Below, one piece after another: positions 29,332 through 38,270 of a DNA stretch of 64,000 nt. The position numbers were made by a program, and so were the translations under genes. The notes beneath the pieces were generated by a model. The model had not been told where the DNA came from, searched no databases, and saw only the letters and a list, made by a program, of their open reading frames with translations. Positions within the stretch are counted from its first letter, which is position 1. Each line of letters begins with the position of its first letter. Source of the stretch: Lonepinella koalarum (lineage in GTDB: Bacteria; Pseudomonadota; Gammaproteobacteria; Enterobacterales; Pasteurellaceae); contig JAUNED010000005.1 in the NCBI GenBank assembly GCA_030525745.1, forward strand, positions 1-64,000. Direction: 5' to 3'.

Positions 29332-30072
29332 TTATCTATCCATTACAAGTGGGGTTGATGATAATTGTTTGTCCGTCCTTGAACAAACAGAAAGATCTAT
29401 TTTAACCTTCCAAGCAATGTAATTCAGTGCTTGATCAATCACTTGCTCAATACTTAATACTGTGCTGTCTAACACCAAAGCATCATCTGCAGGTTTTAAA
29501 GGTGCAATTTCCCGATTTCTATCACGAAAATCGCGTTCTTTAATCTCGGTTAAAATCTGGTCAAAGTTACCATTAATTCCTTTATTTTGCAACTGTTTAT
29601 AACGTCTTTTCGCTCTTTCTTCCGCACTTGCGTCCAAAAACAACTTCACTTGAGCCTGTGGAAACACCACAGTCCCCATATCACGACCATCCGCAATCAA
29701 TCCATGATGCTTAGCAAAATCTTGCTGTAACTGCAATAACGCCGACCGCACTTTAGGAAAAACCGCCACTTTTGAGGCTGCATCAGCAACATCTTGAGTG
29801 CGAATTTGACTACTCACATTTTCACCATTCAACATAATTTCCACTTCACCGTTTTGCGGTACAAATGCAATATCCAAATCGGTAGCCAATTTTTCCAAGG
29901 CGAATTCGTCCGTTAAATCGACCGCACTTTTTAATGCCGCTAATGCAGTCACACGATAAATTGCTCCACTGTCCAACAATGCAAATCCTAATTTTTCTGC
30001 CAATGCATAGCATAATGTGCCTTTACCGGCACCGCTAGGTCCATCAACAGTAATGACGATATTTTCTGCCAT
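29332..30072 (-). CDS. cmk: Cytidylate kinase
   Basis: A 246-residue kinase that phosphorylates CMP and dCMP. Seen directly: P-loop [32 protein letters not shown] and [23 protein letters not shown]. It is about 20 residues longer than E. coli Cmk (227), owing to a C-terminal tail ([13 protein letters not shown]...) with no obvious homology. A USS lies inside at about 29922. Confidence 0.95.
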   Translation of the reverse strand: MAENIVITVDGPSGAGKGTLCYALAEKLGFALLDSGAIYRVTALAALKSAVDLTDEFALEKLATDLDIAFVPQNGEVEIMLNGENVSSQIRTQDVADAASKVAVFPKVRSALLQLQQDFAKHHGLIADGRDMGTVVFPQAQVKLFLDASAEERAKRRYKQLQNKGINGNFDQILTEIKERDFRDRNREIAPLKPADDALVLDSTVLSIEQVIDQALNYIAWKVKIDLSVCSRTDKQLSSTPLVMDR

Positions 30073-30147
30073 CTTCAGTCCTTTTATTAGCCTTTATTTT
30101 TTCTCATTATAAAAGTAGAAAAAAATAACACCTACAAAAATTTTCAT

Positions 30148-30195
30148 TTTCTCGATCCCGATCGCAAAATTAACTTGGCATATTTGCTTTATAAA
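30148..30195 (+). promoter_or_regulatory. CRP-S (Sxy-dependent competence) site and promoter of the DNA ligase gene
   Basis: TTTCTCGATC-CC-GATCGCAAAA at 30148-30169 matches the Pasteurellaceae competence site TTTTGCGATC-NN-GATCGCAAAA with two mismatches in the left arm. Its centre (30158.5) lies about 43 bases before the start point predicted from a -10 TATAAA at 30190-30195, the spacing of a CRP-activated class II promoter. That the ligase belongs to the competence regulon is inferred. Confidence 0.65.
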
Positions 30196-30236
30196 TTAGC
30201 TTTTAATTATTATTTCTCATACATTATGGAGGAAAA

Positions 30237-31055
30237 ATGCGGTTATTTCATTATTTAAAATCTATCATGTTTGGCTTAATAAGTTTTCATTGCACCGTTC
30301 AAGCAGAAAATTTAATGCTACTTGGTACTTATCAAAATCAAAATGTTGCCGGTTGGGTTATGAGTGAAAAACTGGACGGCATTCGAGGATATTGGGACGG
30401 AAAGAAACTAATCACAAGGCAAAACCAGCTCCTCAATCCGCCAGATTATTTCATAAAAGGATTTCCTCCCTTTGCCATTGACGGTGAAATTTTCAGCCAT
30501 CGCAATGAATTTGAACGAATTTCCTCTATTGTCCGCTCAAAAGAGGATAAAGGTTGGCATCAATTAAAGCTACATGTTTTTGATGTACCTAATGCAAAAG
30601 GAAATTTATTTGAACGCCTTGCTGTACTGGAAAATTATTTACAACAACATCCTTCCGATTATATTGTCATCATTCCACAAATCCCTATTCAACATCAGCA
30701 ACATATTCAAGATTTTCTAGCAAATGTAGAAGCTCAAAAAGGTGAAGGCATCGTCTTACGCAACCCAAATAGCCCTTATGAAAACAAACGCAGCAATCAA
30801 ATTTTGAAACTAAAAACGACATTAGATGAAGAATGTACAGTTGTTGAATATCATCGTGGCACAGGGCAATTTGCTAATGTTATGGGAGCGATTAGTTGTG
30901 AAAATCATCGAGGAATATTTCGAATCGGTTCGGGATTTAATCTTGCCGAACGAGAAAATCCACCCCCTATCGGTTCAACCATTACCTATAAATATCGGGG
31001 ATTAACGAAATCAGGCAAACCTAAATTTGCGACATATTGGCGAGAGAAAAAATAG
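30237..31055 (+). CDS. Exported ATP-dependent DNA ligase
   Basis: A 272-residue minimal ATP-dependent DNA ligase with a signal peptide (hydrophobic residues 8-22, cleavage near VQA-EN). Nucleotidyltransferase motifs: adenylated Lys45 in EKLDGIRG, motif III FAIDGEIF (79-86), motif IV GEGIVLRNP and motif V ILKLKTT, followed by a small OB domain (TYKYRGLTKSGKPKF). Such periplasmic ligases are typical of Haemophilus and relatives and may repair DNA taken up during competence; that role is inferred. It stands alone behind a CRP-S-like promoter. GGAGG precedes the ATG. Confidence 0.92.
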   Translation: MRLFHYLKSIMFGLISFHCTVQAENLMLLGTYQNQNVAGWVMSEKLDGIRGYWDGKKLITRQNQLLNPPDYFIKGFPPFAIDGEIFSHRNEFERISSIVRSKEDKGWHQLKLHVFDVPNAKGNLFERLAVLENYLQQHPSDYIVIIPQIPIQHQQHIQDFLANVEAQKGEGIVLRNPNSPYENKRSNQILKLKTTLDEECTVVEYHRGTGQFANVMGAISCENHRGIFRIGSGFNLAERENPPPIGSTITYKYRGLTKSGKPKFATYWREKK

Positions 31056-31063
31056 CATTTAAA

Positions 31064-31090
31064 AAAGTGCGGTAAAAATTACCGCACTTT
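31064..31090. terminator. Inverted USS pair after the ligase gene
   Basis: AAAGTGCGGTAA (31064-31075), loop AAA, TTACCGCACTTT (31079-31090). It separates the ligase gene from a convergent gene. Confidence 0.7.
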
Positions 31091-31116
31091 GATATATGCT
31101 TATACTTTTAAGTACC

Positions 31117-32265
31117 TTATTTGCCCCAAACTTTCTCTGCAATTTCACGGATAAAGTTGAGTTTTGCCCATTGCTGTTCCTCAGTCAAAATATTACCTTC
31201 TTCAGTGGAGGCAAAACCGCATTGTGGACTTAAACAAAGCTGATTAATATCCACATATTGTGCGGCTTCTTGAATACGGGCAATAATTTCCTCCGCATTT
31301 TCCAATTCACCGTCTTTTGATGTCACTAACCCTAACACAACTTGTTGATCTTTAATAAAACGTAGTGGTTTAAAATCGCCTGAACGATCTGAATCATATT
31401 CCAAAAAGAAACCATCAACGCGGCAAGAACCAAACAAGATTTCTGCCACCGGCTCATATCCTCCGGATGAAAACCAAGTAGAACGGAAGTTACCCCGACA
31501 AATATGCATTGTAATGGCTATATCATCTGCCGGTTTTGCATCAACAATTTTGTTTAACATATACACATAATCTCTAGCGATTTGGTCTAAATCAAACCCT
31601 CTATCGGTATATGCCGCACGTTTATCTTCCGCACAAAATTCCCCCCAACTGGTATCATCAAGCTGTAAATTGCGACAACCTAAAGCATAGAAAATATGCA
31701 TTGCTTTAATATAAGCATCTGCAATATCGTCCAATAAAAGCTGATTGTTGTTTTCATAACGTGGAATAGCAACATAATCCGTTGCACGCACATTAGTGAT
31801 CAAATGTAACATTGATGGTGATGGAATAGTAAATTTCACTTGCGTACCTGCAGCAATTTCCTGCATTGAACGGAAATGTTCAACAAAAGGGTGATTTTCC
31901 GAAAAATCCACCTTATCAATAATTTTCAATGTTTTCGGGCGAACATTATGATGTTTGAATTGAACAGAGAATTTTTCTGCCTCCACCTCTTCTACACCAT
32001 CGAGGCCGGCAAGAAAATCCAAATGCCAAAAAGTACGGCGGAATTCACCGTCTGTCACCGCTTGTAAACCTACCGCTTTTTGACGTTCAACCAACTTTGT
32101 AATCTCAGCATCTTCAATTTGGGTTAAATCTGCACAAGAAATATCACCACAAGCACATTGGCTACGAGCATGTTTCAAATTTTCAGGACGCAAAAAACTA
32201 CCCACAATATCAAAACGAAAAGGGGCTTGAGTTCGTTGCGTAGCTGTTGGATATAATTGACTCAT
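31117..32265 (-). CDS. MetE C-terminal-like enzyme (cobalamin-independent methionine synthase family)
   Basis: A 382-residue protein covering only the catalytic barrel of the MetE family, like Bacillus YxjG/YxjH. Zinc-site residues are visible in MHICRGNF (His and Cys), the Glu of FFLEYDSDRSGDF and the Cys of LSPQCGFAST. It probably moves a methyl group to homocysteine or a related thiol; the donor is not determined. The ATG at 32265 is chosen because AAGGA lies 8 bases upstream; the longer frame to 32301 adds a poor N-terminus. A MetR-like box lies about 90 bases upstream. Confidence 0.85.
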   Translation of the reverse strand: MSQLYPTATQRTQAPFRFDIVGSFLRPENLKHARSQCACGDISCADLTQIEDAEITKLVERQKAVGLQAVTDGEFRRTFWHLDFLAGLDGVEEVEAEKFSVQFKHHNVRPKTLKIIDKVDFSENHPFVEHFRSMQEIAAGTQVKFTIPSPSMLHLITNVRATDYVAIPRYENNNQLLLDDIADAYIKAMHIFYALGCRNLQLDDTSWGEFCAEDKRAAYTDRGFDLDQIARDYVYMLNKIVDAKPADDIAITMHICRGNFRSTWFSSGGYEPVAEILFGSCRVDGFFLEYDSDRSGDFKPLRFIKDQQVVLGLVTSKDGELENAEEIIARIQEAAQYVDINQLCLSPQCGFASTEEGNILTEEQQWAKLNFIREIAEKVWGK

Positions 32266-32350
32266 TTTTCTTTTCCTTGAAATAACATTTAGCTGAAACA
32301 TTCTAGCAAAAATACTTACGCATCATGATGAAAAAAATTTTGCATGAAAA

Positions 32351-32363
32351 TGAATAAAATTCA
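32351..32363 (-). promoter_or_regulatory. MetR-like box upstream of the MetE-like gene
   Basis: TGAATAAAATTCA fits the MetR consensus TGAA-N5-TTCA with an A/T centre. It lies 86-98 bases upstream of the MetE-like ATG. Other TGAA/TTCA half-sites crowd the same AT-rich spacer, so part of the match may be chance. Confidence 0.4.
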
Positions 32364-32412
32364 TATTCAATTCATCAAACTTGTTGAAAATTCAACTAAA
32401 TTGTCAATATTC

Positions 32413-32429
32413 CCTAAGATCTCCTTAAG
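32413..32429 (+). promoter_or_regulatory. QseB/PmrA-like direct-repeat box upstream of ygiW
   Basis: CCTAAG-N5-CTTAAG at 32413-32429 resembles the tandem CTTAA half-sites bound by QseB/PmrA-type response regulators. A -10-like TAATTA lies at 32442-32447, 13 bases on, a spacing usual for such activators. ygiW is a known target of QseB in relatives. Confidence 0.45.
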
Positions 32430-32466
32430 ATTTATTTGATGTAATTATCTCAACTTAGGAGATGTT

Positions 32467-32526
32467 ATGATGTCAAATAACAGAGAAAAGCCTAAGGCAC
32501 GATACTTATTAACATTAACTTTATAA
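32467..32526 (+). CDS. Leader peptide ORF upstream of ygiW
   Basis: A 19-codon frame, MMSNNREKPKARYLLTLTL, starts at an ATG with AGGAG (32457-32461) at ideal spacing. Its stop TAA (32524-32526) overlaps the AAGGG ribosome binding site of ygiW (32525-32529). That layout suggests translational coupling. The peptide is unrecognised and lacks runs of a single amino acid that would indicate classic attenuation. Confidence 0.5.
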   Translation: MMSNNREKPKARYLLTLTL

Positions 32527-32536
32527 GGGTTTTATA

Positions 32537-32908
32537 ATGAAAAAATTCATTGCAATCACTTCTTTACTTGCGCTTTCTACCACTGCTTTTGCAGGATTTA
32601 CCGGTGATCGTACGACAAATGGTGGCTTTAAAGATGGTAGTACTGCAGGCATTACTACTGTGCAACAAGCCTTGAAAGGAGCAGATAACGCACCGGTTGT
32701 ATTACAAGGTAATATTATCAAACGTTTAAAAGATGACGATGAATTCTTATTCCGTGACAGCACCGGTGAAATTGTGATCGAAGTGGAAGACGAAGCTTGG
32801 AACGGCCAAGAGATTGGGCCTAGCGATAAGATAACAATCGAGGGAAAAGTAGATACCCATACTACACGTAAATCTAGTATCGATGTTCATTACATCAAAA
32901 AACACTAA
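32537..32908 (+). CDS. ygiW: YgiW-type BOF-domain periplasmic protein
   Basis: A 123-residue protein with a signal peptide (MKKFIAITSLLALSTTAFA) and a bacterial OB-fold (BOF) domain: GDRTTNGGFKDG, VQQALKGADNAPVVLQGNI, DEFLFRDSTGEIVIEVED, ITIEGKVD. Relatives help tolerance of stress and cationic compounds. In many Pasteurellaceae ygiW is followed by qseBC; here the next gene is convergent glnE, so ygiW stands alone behind a leader ORF. Confidence 0.9.
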   Translation: MKKFIAITSLLALSTTAFAGFTGDRTTNGGFKDGSTAGITTVQQALKGADNAPVVLQGNIIKRLKDDDEFLFRDSTGEIVIEVEDEAWNGQEIGPSDKITIEGKVDTHTTRKSSIDVHYIKKH

Positions 32909-32930
32909 GAAATACTTCAATGAAATCCAT

Positions 32931-32974
32931 GGCATAGTAGATAAAAATCTTAATCTCATTTTTTCTACTATGCC
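32931..32974. terminator. Terminator between ygiW and glnE
   Basis: GGCATAGTAGA (32931-32941) pairs with TCTACTATGCC (32964-32974) across a 22-base loop, followed by TTTTATTTT. Confidence 0.7.
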
Positions 32975-32981
32975 TTTTATT

Positions 32982-35888
32982 TTAGCCTAACAAATCCTGC
33001 CAAATCTGATAAATAAATGACCGCACTTCAGAGAAATTTGCTTGATTTACTTCAATGCTTTTACCTAACAAATTCAAATGATGAATTTCATTTCTTAAGC
33101 TTATATAGCATTGTTTAAGCTGTTCTGCAGTATCAGAAGTAATCACATTATTTGCTGCCATAATATCAAAAATTCGGACATTATCCGACCAATACGCTAA
33201 ATCAGGATTTTGTGGTGCATTAGCAAGAACAAGATATTGAGCGATAAATTCAATATCTGTAATGCCTCCCCGATCCTGTTTAATATGAAATGTCTCTCTA
33301 TTAGCATTAGTAAGGTGATGATACATTTTTTCCCGCATTTCTTTTACATCAGATTTTAATGCCATCAAATCTCTTGGGGTAGCCAGTAACTTTTGTCTGA
33401 TTTGCTCAAATTGTTGACGTAAATGTGGCTCACCATACACGGCACGGCTACGTACAAGAGCTTGTTTTTCCCAAGTCCAAGCCTCATGAGATTGATAATG
33501 TTCAAAGGCAGGTAATGAACTGACTAATTGTCCTGCTTCACCTGAAGGTCTAAGTCTCATATCTACTTCATATAAGACACCGGCACTGGTATTCATACTA
33601 AAAATGCTGATAATTTTTTGAACTAATTTTAAGTAAAATTGGTTACTATCAATTTGCTTACGACCACCAATAGTTTCACTTTGCTTTGAATTATCAAACA
33701 AACAAACTAAATCTAAATCGGATTTATAACCCAATTCAATGCCACCTAATTTACCATATCCTACCACTAAAAAGCCCTTTTCTCCTTCAGCTAAATGCGC
33801 AGGCCTACCAAAACGGGCAGTAACTTGTTGCCAAGCTAAATTGACAACAGCTTCAATAATCGCTTCTGCAAGATAAGTTAGGTGATCACTGACTTTCATC
33901 ACTGGAAGAACTTGCAGAATATCAGCTGCGGCGATTTTCAGTAACGCGGTTTGTTTGAATTGACGTAAAGCATCAATAAACTGTTCTTCATCGTCTTGAG
34001 GCAAACGAAGCAAATATTTCCCTAATTCTTCTGGGTACTGTTCAACAGGCAGTGGATTTCTAAGGGATTTTTGATCCAGCAATTCATCAAGTAAAATCGG
34101 GTGGCTGGCAACTTGCTCTGCAATTAATTGTGAATGTGAACAAAGCTCAATAAGCTGAGTTAATGCATGAGGGTTTTCTAAAAGCAATTCTAAATAAGTG
34201 GTACGAGAAACAATTTTTTCCACAATATTGAGTATTCTTGGCAATAAAGTGCGGTAGTTTTTTTGGCTAAAAATTAATGAAAAAAGCGAAGGTAAAAGTT
34301 TCGAAAGCACTTCATTCCCTCGTTGCCCTATCACCCTACGGCTCAAACTTTGACGAAATTGAATAAATTTATTCAATACCTCAACTTGATCTTTTTCATC
34401 AATCGGGTAGCCCTTCAATAATTGAGCCAATTCCTCCTCATCGGCTTCAAGAAAATCAACCCAATCACTTTTTATGTCTTCATTTTCTTTGTCATTTTCA
34501 TCGCCAATAAAATGATTGAAAACTGACCGCACTTTTTGTTGATGTTGCTGTAATACTTGACAGAAACTTGCCCAATCAATAATTGGGTAGCGAACAGTTT
34601 CTTCCTCATTATCTATGCCTAATTGAGTAAATTCTGCCGTTGCCGCCACTAATCGAGCTTGATTTATCGGATCTGTCGGTAAAGTTTGCGTTTGTTTATC
34701 ATCAATAGCTTGTAACACATTCTCCACACGCCGAAGGAATAAATACGCTTGTTGTAAATCTTGGCGTTGTTGTGGCGTGATCAATTCCAAACGCTCAATT
34801 TCAGGTAATAACTTCAGCAGTGATTGCTGTTGCAATGAAATTTCCCGCCCACCACGAATAAGCTGAAATACTTGCACAATAAATTCAATTTCACGAATAC
34901 CTCCAGCACCCAGTTTAATGTTGTCAGTCAGCTCACGACGACGAACCTCACGTTCAATTTTACCTTTCATTTCACGCAAAGATTGGATAACGCTGAAATC
35001 AATATAACGACGATAAACAAAAGGACGAAGTAATTTACGCAACAAATCCACATTCGGATCTTCTTCATGCGCACCCAATACTCTACCTTTAATCATTGCG
35101 TAACGCTCCCAATCACGCCCTTGTTCTTGGTAATAATTTTCCATAGCAGTAAAACTAAGAGCCAATGCGCCACTATCTCCAAAAGGGCGAAGCCGCATAT
35201 CGGTACGATATACGAAACCATCTGCTGTGAGCTGATCTAAGGCATTAATCAATCGTTGCCCTAAGCGAGTAAAAAACTTTTGATTATCCACTGGACGATA
35301 ACCACCTAGGGTTTCACCTTGTGAAGGATAAGTGAAAATTAAATCAATATCAGAGGAAAAATTCAGCTCGCCACCACCGAGTTTACCCATAGCTAAAATA
35401 TAAAGCTGTTGTGGATTACCCTGTGCATCCATAGGCACACCCATTTCTTTACATGCCTGCTGATACAACCAATCTCTTGCCCCAATGATCAGGCTTTCTG
35501 CCAAATTTGATAAACAAATCAAAATTTCCTCTACTGTAGCAAAATTTAAACTTTGACACATACTGAGTATAGCCATTTCACGGTTTCTAAATTGGCGAAG
35601 CCTACTATAAAGATCTTCTTCACTATTACATTCCACTAAAAGCTCATTAACGCCTTCACTATAATCATCGCAGATTAAAAACGGCAAATTTTGCCAACAC
35701 TCAGCCAAAAAGAGCGGTTGATTTTTTAATACTTTTGTGACGAAATTTGACATGGAAATGCAATGTAACAAATTTTCCGAATAAGGGTGAGTTAAATGAA
35801 AGTCAGGAGGAAAGTCCTCAGGAAATAGCTTGGTGAGTTTTTCTGCAAGTTGGTTTAATGTTGGCGTAAAATCTTGTAGTTCAAGCAT
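32982..35888 (-). CDS. glnE: Glutamine synthetase adenylyltransferase/deadenylase
   Basis: A 968-residue two-headed enzyme that switches glutamine synthetase off and on by AMP transfer. Two nucleotidyltransferase domains are visible: [22 protein letters not shown] (N-terminal, deadenylylase) and [22 protein letters not shown] (C-terminal, adenylylase), each followed by helical segments with RRVEN. I chose the ATG at 35888 (AAAGGAA upstream); the frame could extend to 35990, giving 34 extra residues. glnD, its nitrogen-signalling partner, is also in this window. Several USSs lie inside. Confidence 0.95.
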   Translation of the reverse strand: MLELQDFTPTLNQLAEKLTKLFPEDFPPDFHLTHPYSENLLHCISMSNFVTKVLKNQPLFLAECWQNLPFLICDDYSEGVNELLVECNSEEDLYSRLRQFRNREMAILSMCQSLNFATVEEILICLSNLAESLIIGARDWLYQQACKEMGVPMDAQGNPQQLYILAMGKLGGGELNFSSDIDLIFTYPSQGETLGGYRPVDNQKFFTRLGQRLINALDQLTADGFVYRTDMRLRPFGDSGALALSFTAMENYYQEQGRDWERYAMIKGRVLGAHEEDPNVDLLRKLLRPFVYRRYIDFSVIQSLREMKGKIEREVRRRELTDNIKLGAGGIREIEFIVQVFQLIRGGREISLQQQSLLKLLPEIERLELITPQQRQDLQQAYLFLRRVENVLQAIDDKQTQTLPTDPINQARLVAATAEFTQLGIDNEEETVRYPIIDWASFCQVLQQHQQKVRSVFNHFIGDENDKENEDIKSDWVDFLEADEEELAQLLKGYPIDEKDQVEVLNKFIQFRQSLSRRVIGQRGNEVLSKLLPSLFSLIFSQKNYRTLLPRILNIVEKIVSRTTYLELLLENPHALTQLIELCSHSQLIAEQVASHPILLDELLDQKSLRNPLPVEQYPEELGKYLLRLPQDDEEQFIDALRQFKQTALLKIAAADILQVLPVMKVSDHLTYLAEAIIEAVVNLAWQQVTARFGRPAHLAEGEKGFLVVGYGKLGGIELGYKSDLDLVCLFDNSKQSETIGGRKQIDSNQFYLKLVQKIISIFSMNTSAGVLYEVDMRLRPSGEAGQLVSSLPAFEHYQSHEAWTWEKQALVRSRAVYGEPHLRQQFEQIRQKLLATPRDLMALKSDVKEMREKMYHHLTNANRETFHIKQDRGGITDIEFIAQYLVLANAPQNPDLAYWSDNVRIFDIMAANNVITSDTAEQLKQCYISLRNEIHHLNLLGKSIEVNQANFSEVRSFIYQIWQDLLG

Positions 35889-36109
35889 AATCTGAGTTCC
35901 TTTGCGTGAATGACATTGTTGAGATTTTAACACGAAATGGTTGGAATTTTTACCGCACTTTTTATGATCTGTCGCAAAAATGTTAAACAATCAACCCAAG
36001 GGGTTAATGGTAGAATTTTTTATGAATAACCATTATTTCACAAAATTTATCACTACAAAGTGCGGTCACTTTTGACACTTTTTTACTTTAAGAAAAAAAC
36101 GAAAATTAA

Positions 36110-36568
36110 TTAAGCTGCAAATTTCATCGCTGTTTTTGGTTTTAATTGATGAATAGTATTGGTGACAGTACCAACAATAGGGAGTTCAGACCAATTTTTC
36201 GTTTTAATATTTTCTTGTTTTGAGTTTAATGCAAAGAAAATAAATTCCCCTTTATCATAAGTTACCAGTTCATAAATTTCCATTTTATTATTTATTTCCA
36301 GCACAACTAAATCGCCGATAGACAAACACTCATTTTTTTCCACTATCAACATATCGCCTTGCTCAATCCCCCAAGCCAACATATCAGGATTCGTCACACG
36401 AATAAAACAGGTTTGTTGTGGGCGCTTGATGCAATATAAATTTAAATCTAATTTACGGCTAAAACTTACCGTATTTTTTGGCATATCTTCGTAAAACGGC
36501 ATAGGGTTATATGAACCCCCCATAGCGGAATTAAATGCGGTATTGGCGGGATAAGTGGAATAATTCAT
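36110..36568 (-). CDS. UmuD/LexA-like (S24 fold) protein lacking the catalytic Ser-Lys pair
   Basis: A 152-residue protein resembling UmuD along its second half: RKLDLNLYCIKRPQQTCFIRV, then GIEQGDMLIVEKN and GDLVVLEINNK. In UmuD the nucleophile is the Ser of a GDSM segment; here the matching positions read NPDM, so Asp replaces Ser. The expected catalytic Lys, in a VKKL context, is replaced by IYEL. Self-cleavage is therefore unlikely. The ATG at 36568 has GAGGAAAA upstream. The N-terminal 45 residues have no clear family. There is no adjacent umuC. Confidence 0.75.
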   Translation of the reverse strand: MNYSTYPANTAFNSAMGGSYNPMPFYEDMPKNTVSFSRKLDLNLYCIKRPQQTCFIRVTNPDMLAWGIEQGDMLIVEKNECLSIGDLVVLEINNKMEIYELVTYDKGEFIFFALNSKQENIKTKNWSELPIVGTVTNTIHQLKPKTAMKFAA

Positions 36569-36644
36569 CGTATTTTCCTCAAAAACAGTGAATAAAATTA
36601 TAAAGTTTACCTGTGTAAAATTACGTGTTTTTTTATACATACCT

Positions 36645-36674
36645 ATATTACTGTTTATTAAACCATACTGTCAA
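36645..36674 (-). promoter_or_regulatory. Promoter and palindrome upstream of the UmuD-like gene
   Basis: On the minus strand a perfect -35 TTGACA (36669-36674) and -10 TAATAT (36645-36650) are 18 bases apart. The spacer holds the palindrome GTTTATTAAAC (36653-36663), suited to a repressor. It does not fit a LexA box. Confidence 0.5.
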
Positions 36675-36813
36675 TAAAAATAGTGATTTAATGAAAAAAT
36701 TTTTACACACCTTTAAAATTTATAATATTTCTAAATAAATCATATAAAAATTAGAAAATATCTATTTTTTTGTTTTGTTTAATGATAGCGGTTTTCTTTT
36801 TGTTTGTTTTCTT

Positions 36814-36849
36814 TATAATCGATTGTCCTCAGGGGGATCAAGTTGATCC
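36814..36849 (+). promoter_or_regulatory. sstT promoter and downstream palindrome
   Basis: A perfect -10 TATAAT is at 36814-36819, though the -35 is weak. A 15-base palindrome GGATCAA-G-TTGATCC (36835-36849) follows at about +9 to +23, a place where a repressor or a 5' end hairpin could act. The remaining spacer between the divergent genes (36675-36813) is very AT-rich and shows nothing else I can name. Confidence 0.45.
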
Positions 36850-36884
36850 GAATATCAATCTCTTACAAATAAAGAAGTGAAATT

Positions 36885-38126
36885 ATGAACACATCTGGTT
36901 TATTTGCGTTATTTTTTCAAGGAAATTTAGTTAAGCGAATTTCTATCGGTTTAATTTTAGGGATTATTGTCGGCGTACTTTCACCGACTTTAGAACCTGC
37001 TCTAGGCTTTGATTTGTCTGAAAAAATCGGTTTTTTAGGCCAACTTTTTGTACGCTCATTACGTTCCGTTGCACCAATTTTGGTTTTTGTTTTAGTCATT
37101 GCAGCGATTGCAAACAAAAAAATCGGCTCAAAAAGTAATATGAAAGAAATCATTATACTTTATTTACTGGGTACATTCTTAGCTGCTTTGACCGCAGTTA
37201 TTGCAAGCTTCCTATTCCCAACCAAAATTGCATTAGCCGTAGGCGATGCCTCATTAACGCCACCGGGAAAAGTAAGCGAAGTTTTAAGTACCTTAGTATT
37301 TAATGTTATCGACAATCCATTAAATGCCCTATTTAATGCCAACTTTATCGGTATTTTGGCTTGGGCAATTGGTTTAGGTATCGCATTGCGTTATGCCTCT
37401 GACACCACTAAAACTGTCGTAACCGATTTTTCTGAAGCGATTTCAAAAATTGTGCATTTCATTATTAGCTTAGCGCCAATCGGTGTGTTTGGTTTAGTGG
37501 CTTCCACATTGGCAGATAAAGGTTTATCCGCTTTAATTGACTATGCACAATTATTAGTTGTATTGGTCGGTGCAATGTTCTTTGTTGCCTTTATTATTAA
37601 CCCACTCCTCGTATTTTGGAAATTAAAACGCAATCCCTATCCGTTAGTATGGACATGTATCCGTGAAAGTGGCTTAACTGCATTTTTAACCCGTAGCTCT
37701 GCAGCTAATATTCCGGTCAATATGAACTTAGCAAAACGCTTAAATTTGAATGAAGATATTTATTCCGTATCCATTCCATTAGGCGCAACCATCAATATGG
37801 CAGGAGCGGCAATTACAATTACCGTCTTAACCCTTTCTGCTGTTTATACCTTAGGTATTGAAGTATCCTTACCAACAGCTTTATTATTAAGTGTAGTCGC
37901 TAGTATTTGTGCTTGTGGTGCATCAGGTGTAGCCGGTGGTTCACTTCTGTTAATTCCGTTAGCTTGTAGTTTATTTGGTATCCCGAATGAAATTGCTGCA
38001 CAAGTTATCGGTGTAGGCTTCATTATTGGCGTGCTACAAGACTCCACTGAAACAGCATTGAATTCTTCTACTGATGTTATTTTTACCGCATCTGTATGTA
38101 TGGCTGAAGAAAATCGTCAAGGTTAA
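36885..38126 (+). CDS. sstT: Serine/threonine:sodium symporter SstT
   Basis: A 413-residue membrane protein of the dicarboxylate/amino acid:cation symporter family that imports serine and threonine with sodium. Seen directly: eight or more hydrophobic helices, the hairpin serine-rich segment [27 protein letters not shown], and [12 protein letters not shown]. Length matches E. coli SstT (414). It has its own promoter and terminator. Confidence 0.96.
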   Translation: MNTSGLFALFFQGNLVKRISIGLILGIIVGVLSPTLEPALGFDLSEKIGFLGQLFVRSLRSVAPILVFVLVIAAIANKKIGSKSNMKEIIILYLLGTFLAALTAVIASFLFPTKIALAVGDASLTPPGKVSEVLSTLVFNVIDNPLNALFNANFIGILAWAIGLGIALRYASDTTKTVVTDFSEAISKIVHFIISLAPIGVFGLVASTLADKGLSALIDYAQLLVVLVGAMFFVAFIINPLLVFWKLKRNPYPLVWTCIRESGLTAFLTRSSAANIPVNMNLAKRLNLNEDIYSVSIPLGATINMAGAAITITVLTLSAVYTLGIEVSLPTALLLSVVASICACGASGVAGGSLLLIPLACSLFGIPNEIAAQVIGVGFIIGVLQDSTETALNSSTDVIFTASVCMAEENRQG

Positions 38127-38141
38127 TATTCATAACACATT

Positions 38142-38168
38142 AAATGCGATCTTAGGGTCGCATTTTTT
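38142..38168 (+). terminator. Terminator after sstT
   Basis: AAATGCGA (38142-38149), 8-base loop, TCGCATTT (38158-38165), then TTT. Confidence 0.75.
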
Positions 38169-38270
38169 ATTTGTGAAAACAGCTAATAGCGTACTATTTG
38201 ATTGCTTTTTTCGATAAAAAACGTATGATACTTTTATTGAAAATCTTCTTTTATGAATTGAAACAATACA

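Noticed and set aside
36651..36674. LexA box before the UmuD-like gene
   Set aside because: CTGT occurs, but no ACAG follows at the N8 spacing needed.
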